Assembly: GCA_905250025.1 (NCBI GenBank)
Contig: CAJNOJ010000222.1
Coordinates: 62,001 to 126,000 of the forward strand
Origin: Adineta ricciae
Lineage: Eukaryota > Rotifera > Eurotatoria > Adinetida > Adinetidae
Length of the DNA stretch: 64,000 nt
Reading direction: 5' to 3'
Below the pieces are notes generated by a model, which did no database searches, had not been told where the DNA came from, and worked only from the letters and a program-made list of their open reading frames with translations. Positions 57,351-64,000 of this stretch are shown one piece after another (the first letter of the stretch is position 1; every line of letters begins with the position of its first letter). Position numbers and translations under genes: made by a program.

Positions 57351-58941
57351 TTAAATCAGCTGAACACGTTGAATTCTATGATTTCCAGTATCAGCAATAT
57401 AAAGAAATGTTTCATCGTCATTCAGAGCGATTCCATATGGGGAAGAGAGCATAGTAGCACTATTACCTGAAGACCCACTTGGGTCGCCAATCATAGTGAC
57501 ACCCGATTGTGCACCTTGACTCCAGCGTTGAATTCGATGATTGACGCTGTCTGCGATATACAAGGCTTTTGTCTTTGTCGACACATATACGGCAAAAGGC
57601 GTATTCAGTTTGTTGTTCGATGCGCCTTGGCCATTTCCACCAGCCACTGTCGTGCCATTATTCGGATATCCCCCAAACAATGAAAACCGTTGTATTCGAT
57701 GATTATTCGAGTCACTTACATAAATATAAGAATTATTTTCATCCAAAAATACGCCACGTGGTGTATAAAGAGAAAACGAATTGCTACCAGCAACATTCGA
57801 GCCGGCTATAATAGTTCCATTGGGATTTCCTGGTTTCCACTTCAAAATACGATTGTTGCTGGAGTCGGCAATATAAAGAGTGCCATTACTGTCAATTGCG
57901 ATTTCTCCTGGCGTATTCAGTGCATTCGTTCCAGTTCCACTAGTACCACATATACCCACCACAACTGAAGGCATTGGGGTTGTAACTTGCATACTAGTGA
58001 ATTTTATTACACAATGTTTATTATAATCACTAACGTATAAATTCGATCTTTGATTTGGATCAATCGCTATACCAAAGGGTAAGCCAAGATAATTTCCACC
58101 ACTCCAAGTTTGCGCAACAAGTGACACATTGTTTGTAGTTATATTATAATCATAAAGGCGAATCACTTGACTTCCACCTGAGTTAGCCACGATTATAGAA
58201 TTATCTGTGGTTTTGTTAACAATAATGCTGTAAGGATAATTCAAACCGGTCGTAGGGCTATTTGCGATTTGTGTAGTACTGCTTGCGATTGTTGTGCCCA
58301 TTGACAATGAGAGTGCTTGAATAAAAATAGCTAATAGTTAAACATGGGAAAAACAAACGTGCACACTTACGTCCACATTGATTAAACTGTAAACAGGTGA
58401 AAGTAAGATCTGCTCGGCACATACTCAAGTTTTGTTGACAAGTTGAGCCAAGTATAGGTGATTGGGCCGAACACATTGATATCGTTGGATTCCAGTACGT
58501 ATTTTGAGGACATGTCCATGTGAAATTTCCTCCACAAACCAGATAGCGGTCTTCTGGAAGAGTTGAAGAGCATGGTTGGCCATAAGCGGCATACAAATCA
58601 TTTGAAAATTGTATCACACCCACTTGTGAGTTGTTTATTGATGATGAAATGATTGTTCCATGAAGATTAATATCACCTTGGAAAATTCGGCATTGGTTTG
58701 GCAGAACGCCATTAATGTCAAATATCCGACATAAAATATTTTGATTGCATATTTTGACACATGACATCAATAAATTGTTCTCATCGATGAATGTTGAAAG
58801 AATTTGACCAGGGTAATTACCCGGTGAAAATCGCAAATTAGTATTGGATAATGTTATACGTGATTCATGAATACTTTGATTTTCTTTCCAAAGCGTTGAG
58901 AGAATTGCGAAGTAGAGGCAGATATGTTTTGTTGAAAACAT
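57351..58941 (-). CDS. Secreted Cys-rich and NHL-repeat protein
   Basis: Exons 58371-58941 and 57351-58315, intron 55 nt, 1536 nt in phase, 511 residues. The start at 58941 is preferred over an in-frame ATG 40 codons upstream because it opens directly into a signal peptide (MFSTKHICLYFAILSTLW). Residues 30-190 hold about 14 cysteines, including CVKICNQNILCRIFDINGVL (PAN/apple-like spacing) and CGGNFTWTCPQNTYWN. The second exon holds about six NHL blades, for example LYIADSSNNRILKW and IYVSDSNNHRIQRF, ending HRIQRVQLI. No membrane anchor, so probably fully secreted. A recognition or matrix role is inferred. Same strand and class as the NHL gene at 50.7-52.1 kb, but with different end domains. 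Confidence 0.8.
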
Positions 58942-59354
58942 ATTGAACAGGAAAAGGATGTGTGTGCTGTGTGAACTTTGTTTATTAGAAAGAATGAGAC
59001 GGGATGCATTTCGAGTTCTTTTATTTATAGCCGAATCTTCTAGTACTGATGCTGCCGTCACATGAGTGAAATTAGTTCATAATGGAAGTAGAAAGCAACT
59101 CTTAGAATCCTTTTTAAATGACTGTCACTTAACGCAAAGCATTGATTCGAATTCTCTTTTGCTTATTGAACCTCTTACAAACAAAACTTATAAGCAACAA
59201 GAGTAGTGTAGAGCTGAAACTAAATTCAATTTCAGTTTTTTTTGACGAAAGAGAGAACGCTAGGGCAAAAATAATCATTCTGGATTAATAAAAAAAAAGA
59301 GACAGTACAGGAAAAGATTCGATTTTCTTTGTTCACTTTTTAAATGGCAAGCAA
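58942..59354. other. Spacer between NHL and F-box genes
   Basis: No feature recognised beyond an A-run near 59291. Confidence 0.5.
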
Positions 59355-60341
59355 TTATTGCAAATGCTCTTTATAGTTCACGAGGAATGCAACGCTTTCC
59401 CTACTAGACAATGACACCGTAAATTTAGGACGTCGAAACTGATCGATTACATATGGAATCAATGGAAATGTTTGACGAATAGTCTGGAACTCATTAAAAT
59501 TGACACCATATTTTGTTCGAGTATATATATCAAGGTATCGTAGATGCTTCCATGAGGATAAAAACTGAAGCCAATTTGCATTGTTGAGAAATGATCGATC
59601 ATGTACAGCTGTATCACAGTCTAATCTTACATGTTCAACATTCTGAGTTGATTGTGCCAGCAAATATAACTGTTCAAATTCAATCGAGTTAATTGTCAAT
59701 ATCAACGTGGAGAGGTCATTCAGATTAGCAATAGGGTCATGTTGAATCTTCGAATGAGCTCGACTACTAGTTACAAACCCACTGAAATATCGAATAGATG
59801 GAATATATCGAAGAATATTTGAATAGAGATAGGCAAATGATAGGCAACACTTCGATTCCATCTCGAAATATTCGATTGTAGAAACTAACTTGTCGTTTTT
59901 GTTGTCATAATTTACGGGAGTGACTGTAACTCGACCAGAACATTGTAACGAATTCTTTATTTGACAATATTTTAGTTGCGGAATTCTAAAAATAAAGTCA
60001 ATAATGGATGTGATACTTACATTTGTGGCGTATTTGAATACAGTTAAAGAACGAAGCGTTACAAATTGCTTGGGATCCACTGTTCGTATCAAATCGTAAT
60101 CATAACATTTCAGAGATCTGAGTTGTTCCAAGCAAATAGCTGATAAAATTATGTCGAGATTGTTTAGATCATTTATCAATGAACAATGTAATAATAAATG
60201 ATAATCAGTTAACAGTCGATTGAAATAGACATTTAAATTATAAAATGAGTCGAGTAATTCATTAACATTTAAATATTCAAATATGGAAATATGTATTTCG
60301 CTGCTCAAGTCTTCGAATGCAGTTGTTTTCGTTTGCGTCAT
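59355..60341 (-). CDS. F-box protein with leucine-rich repeat-like tail
   Basis: 328 residues from the ATG at 60341 (MTQTKTTAFEDLSSEI). A longer in-frame start at 60461 exists, but the F-box usually begins near the N-terminus in this family. The F-box FEDLSSEIHISIFEYLNVNELLDSFYNLN covers about residues 9-37. The rest shows Leu-rich repeating helices and strands (LRSLTVFKYATN, VEHVRLDCDTAV, LRYLDIYTRTKY) as in substrate-binding F-box/LRR proteins. Expected role: substrate adaptor of an SCF ubiquitin ligase, in cytosol or nucleus. Target unknown. Single exon. Confidence 0.75.
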   Translation of the reverse strand: MTQTKTTAFEDLSSEIHISIFEYLNVNELLDSFYNLNVYFNRLLTDYHLLLHCSLINDLNNLDIILSAICLEQLRSLKCYDYDLIRTVDPKQFVTLRSLTVFKYATNVSITSIIDFIFRIPQLKYCQIKNSLQCSGRVTVTPVNYDNKNDKLVSTIEYFEMESKCCLSFAYLYSNILRYIPSIRYFSGFVTSSRAHSKIQHDPIANLNDLSTLILTINSIEFEQLYLLAQSTQNVEHVRLDCDTAVHDRSFLNNANWLQFLSSWKHLRYLDIYTRTKYGVNFNEFQTIRQTFPLIPYVIDQFRRPKFTVSLSSRESVAFLVNYKEHLQ

Positions 60342-60618
60342 AGGATGAGAGCAACCTTCTTCTGTGACTACACAAATATACTCGTCATTTATTATTCTTT
60401 GACGGGCTTGATAAGAAAAAAAAACCGATGTTGATTGTTCTTCTTTCTCTCTGCTTTTCACATTTTGTGTGCGAAAAACCGGTTACATGTGTTTGCAAGC
60501 ATACTCGCAAGCTATTGCGAAAGACACCTGAACTCTTTATTGCAGAAGCAGTGAAAAAAAAACAAATGAGTTAGATATAGAAATTTTACGCAATTCCTGA
60601 GTAAAATCTACGGGTCAT

Positions 60619-61089
60619 TTATGAAGCAGCAGCACCACCGGACACGAGACAAGTGGACAGTCCTAAGATGACATCGAGTGTAATGAATGTGCCTCGAGTG
60701 ACCTCAGCTAATTGCGGATGACAATAAGTTGAAAGAGTTGCATTTTCATACTGCATAATATTCATTGAATTCGATGCAGAAAATCTTGCATAATTACTGT
60801 ATATTGTCCAAACTAAGAAGAATAAAGCAAGAATTGTCACAAGAATTATCAAACAGGTAATTAACTTTTTCCATTTGAGTTTACAAAAAAGAAATATCAT
60901 TGGAACTGCAAGAAATAGTAACATTCCAGTTGAACCAGACACTAAGTTAAGCCATGGAAACATTGGTTGAACAGGACATTTATTAAAATGCATTGCTCCC
61001 ATAACAAGTTGGATAATAAAAAGAGTTAGAAATCCAAGTGAGAGCATTACTGCAATGGTGATCATCACGATGGTCGAATAGGAATACAT
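60619..61089 (-). CDS. Four-helix membrane protein, TMEM272-like
   Basis: 156 residues. Membrane segments are at about 8-31, 47-69, 74-97 and 132-152. The motif GAMHFNKCPVQPMFPWLNLV between helices 1 and 2 resembles the CPV(Q/E)P loop of TMEM272-type proteins. Short N- and C-termini. Function unknown; the family name is from memory. The start at 61089 puts helix 1 eight residues in. Confidence 0.6.
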   Translation of the reverse strand: MYSYSTIVMITIAVMLSLGFLTLFIIQLVMGAMHFNKCPVQPMFPWLNLVSGSTGMLLFLAVPMIFLFCKLKWKKLITCLIILVTILALFFLVWTIYSNYARFSASNSMNIMQYENATLSTYCHPQLAEVTRGTFITLDVILGLSTCLVSGGAAAS

Positions 61090-61810
61090 GATTGTATTGA
61101 AATTAAACTTTGAATGTGCGTCGACCTTTTCTAGTAAAACGTATTTTTATATTGATTGTCATAAAATGTTCTTTGGTTTTTTCCTAGGAAAAAGCGTTGG
61201 AGTAAATTAGTCATTTAAGTTTTACAGCTATGATTCAATTCGATCGAACGATGAGTTTCTCCAACTATTTGCTGTCTTACGTTGAAAACATCATGAATAC
61301 AACAAGTAACAGAGCGAACATCACATATCCGTTTTCAATCATATCATGACGAAAGTATTGCATGAAGGTGAAGCCTCTGCTACTCATCATGAACTTCCAC
61401 ACTAACGTTTTGTTGACAGAAATTGACTTTACATCAAAATTGCGCGTGTTTAATTGTAGTTATATAAAGTCAATAGTATGATGTATTTTGGAATACAGCA
61501 TTACTGATACAGAGCTTCTTCCGAGCACTTCAACTTGCGATACTATGCGAATATGAATTCAATAAATCTAGGTTTGCTATAGCATGGAAATGTTCATTCA
61601 AAATATAAATGTAATTATAACTGCGGAGAATGCACAATTGATACATTTGATTGTTTGGCAATGAGCGCCATCTTTCGATGAAATTTGTTTATAGGCAGTT
61701 GACAAAAACCAGTTGTAATGCGATTGATTTTTTCTAACTATCTAACGCGTGCGCTAATATGAATGCATCTACGATACAAATTTATCTGACATAAAGTAGA
61801 ACGACGGCCT
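61090..61810. other. Divergent promoter region
   Basis: Lies between the minus-strand TMEM272-like gene and the plus-strand ART-NACHT gene. No exon or clear TATA box singled out. Confidence 0.45.
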
Positions 61811-64000
61811 ATGATGGGTAGTCGTTATGTAGACAATGCTTCGGAGTTCGAAAGCATCAATCGAAACCCAATATTTGAGTATGAAGATTTACCACTCCAG
61901 TCTATAGAAGAAACATTACAATGTATTATATCTGACATTCCTTGCATCATGGATTACGTCAAAACAGCTAAGAATAAATGCAATCGTGCTTCAAACATAC
62001 TAACACTTGATGAATCCGCAGCCATCTATCTCTATTCAATGTCATCACCAGTTTATAATCAGCTCAACAGTACTCTTCGAGCTCACGATCGTACAACATC
62101 AAAACTATGGTTTCCTTTCCTAAAACTCCTCACAACGGCTCTCAAAAGATTACCTTCAATCGAGACTACTGTTTGGCGAGGAGTCAGTTATGATGATACT
62201 TTGGCATTCGTTGAAAATGATGTACAATATTGGTGGAGTGTAAACTCATGTTCTAAGGCGCCTAATATTGTCAAACCATTCTTGGGAGAAAAGGGTACTA
62301 TATTTGCTATTGATGTCATCAATGGCAAAGACATTTCAACGTTTGCCGCAAATTGCGAAGAACTAGAAGTTATTCTTATGCCCGGATCTCGTGTACGCCG
62401 CAAAAATGAATCACTTTGTCTGTCCGATCATATCATTCTTCACTTGGAAGAAATAAGTTCTGACAAGTAAATCAACACTTAACTTCTTTGAACATTATTA
62501 ACAGTATTTTTTAGTGACACACAATTAGGATCGAACTATTTGTTTGATATAGTGAAGCAAAATTATCTGTACAACAGTCGCATCGAACGTTTGATAAATC
62601 CGACCAAATCGTTTCCGATCGAACAAAGTTACATCAATTTATCAGTAGTTACTTCTCAAGAACAACACAAACGAGAACAAAAATTGCGCGGCGCTGCATA
62701 CAGTGACCACATGTTAAGTTCTTATGAAGAAATCTATGGTACGAAGAGTCCAATAGATATCCAAAATATTTTTCAATCTTGTGAGAAAGACATGAATCAA
62801 GTTCTTGTATTTGGTCGAGCGGGTATCGGAAAATCAACATTCTGCCGTTACGTCACTTATCAATGGGCAAAAGGTGCATATTGGCCACAGTATGACTTAC
62901 TTGCTCTGATTCCATTGCGTCGTTTGACCGCCAATCGTTATCCTCCAATGACATCTGGTCAGAATTATTCTCTTATTGACGTGTTGAAAAAAGAAGTATT
63001 CTCATGTGAACTTTCCGAAAGAGAAAATGCTTTGTTAGAAAAACAATTCGATGTTAAGAATATCCTTTGGGTGTTAGACGGCTACGATGAAATCATACAA
63101 AATGAACCAGGACATTTAGAAGAGTTGTTGGAGAAGTTACTTAAAACTCCTCATCATATTGTTACATCGCGTCCGTATTTAAATACTTTATCATATCATG
63201 CACAAATGGAAATCACTGGTTTCACAGATGAAAATATTGGTCAATACATACAACAATTTTTCGATCAAATGAAAAACGAAGTCGAGGATGCGACAGTCAA
63301 ACATCAAACTTTAATGAAATTTTTGAAATCAAATCCTAGCATATGGGGTGTCGCTCATATTCCAGTCAATTTGGAATTGATTTGTAGTCTCTGTAGCAAT
63401 CAAGATTGGTCAAAGACAGAACATCTATCGATAACAACATTGTATAGCATGATAACAGAATGGCTATGTCGTCGCTACTTAAAAACATCGAATGACAAGA
63501 TTTCTCAATTGCCCGACCATGAGCTTTACCAATGTTGTAGAGGTGAGCTGAAATTTTTGGAAAGACTCGCTTTTACTGCAATGGAAAACAATACAATCAT
63601 TATCCGACCTACTCTACTAAAAAGAACTTTAAGAGATACCAATATTATCACTCAAGATCATCCACACATTCTTAATATTGGCATTCTCAAAAGCTTTGCC
63701 AAAGAAGGGGTCGGCACTCAAATTGAAATGAATAAAGAATACTATTTCGTTCATCTCAGCTTTCAAGAATACTTTGCAGCACGCTATTGGACAAATACTC
63801 TCAGTGAATCGTCAGCAGAGAATGTCCTTGAATTCGTTCAGCGTCATAAGTATAACCAACGATATGCATTGGTATTTACTTTTATGGCTGGTTTACTGAG
63901 TGAAAACGATGAAATGACACTTTTGAATACCTTTTGGAATCGGATTCTACAAGAGCCATTGGATTTAGTGGGATTACGACACATCGAGCTTATTGTCATT
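61811..64000 (+). CDS. ART-NACHT fusion protein (NLR-like), 3' end beyond window
   Basis: Exon 1 61811-62466, intron 62467-62514 (48 nt), exon 2 open from 62515 to the window edge. Residues 1-219 form an ART domain: Arg123 in VWRGVS, Ser146 in SVNSCS, and EELE at 183-186 giving the ExE pair. After the splice, a linker leads to a NACHT NTPase. Walker A FGRAGIGKST is at about 62812-62841, Walker B ILWVLDGYDEI at about 63060-63093, the sensor-like HIVTSRP follows, and further on VHLSFQEYFAARYW is the winged-helix end typical of NLRs. C-terminal sensor repeats, if any, lie outside. The layout fits an NLR-like receptor with an ART effector. That role is inferred; the domains and key residues are seen. 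Confidence 0.8.

Noticed and set aside
1-64000. tRNA, rRNA, CRISPR array or bacterial operon features
   Set aside because: I found no cloverleaf with a convincing T-loop motif, no regular short repeats with spacers, and no ribosome-binding sites; the DNA is eukaryotic. A covariance-model search would be needed to exclude small RNAs.

Overview
The window is animal nuclear DNA, most likely from a bdelloid rotifer. Three things point there. Genes are AT-rich and cut by many tiny GT-AG introns, mostly 48-61 nt. Nearly every locus in the left two thirds exists as two diverged copies. The family mix is typical of bdelloids: rhodopsin-like orphan receptors, NHL-repeat secreted proteins, ADP-ribosyltransferase (ART) genes joined to TPR or NACHT, F-box proteins, and genes of bacterial or fungal type. 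The species call is an inference; no marker gene is present.

The sequence is a mosaic. Single N bases at 8356, 15574, 18536, 20996 and 38567 split it into six blocks: A 1-8355, B 8357-15573, C 15575-18535, D 18537-20995, E 20997-38566, F 38568-64000. B repeats A from A position 927. D repeats the start of E. The start of F repeats E from 23847, and the end of E matches F near 47.9 kb. The last 221 bases of A recur at the start of C. This is what is expected if the two arms of haplotype bubbles were written one after the other, so most of the apparent tandem duplication is probably allelic. Two long open frames that cross an N (15695-19075 and 20701-21528) are joining artefacts.

Read as one haplotype, the order is: an EF-hand protein with an N-terminal MGN start, a membrane-anchored methyltransferase-like protein (-), a decayed NHL gene (-), a rhodopsin-like receptor broken in both copies, a 1163-residue VioB/RebD-type protein (A exon 1, then C, then E), a second receptor intact in E, and a GPR1/FUN34/YaaH acetate-transporter-like gene intact in both copies. 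Then come a decayed Cys/His-rich gene (-) and two decaying AIG1/GIMAP-like GTPases. After these the copies differ. E carries about 9 kb with a complete 28-exon ABCB full transporter, a CoA-dependent acyltransferase-like gene (-) and a small Cys-rich gene. F carries about 3.1 kb with two related small genes in opposite orientation. Both rejoin at an unrecognised gene of 257 residues.

From 48 to 64 kb there is only one copy. It holds decayed membrane-protein and FG-GAP fragments, then a run of minus-strand genes: an NHL protein with signal peptide and GPI-like tail, an ART-TPR gene cut by one in-frame TAG, a second NHL protein, an F-box protein and a four-helix TMEM272-like protein. A divergent plus-strand ART-NACHT gene runs off the right edge. 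The ART, NACHT, TPR, NHL and AIG1 content suggests a fast-turnover repertoire related to defence or sensing; that reading is inference. No tRNA, rRNA, CRISPR array or complete transposon was recognised.
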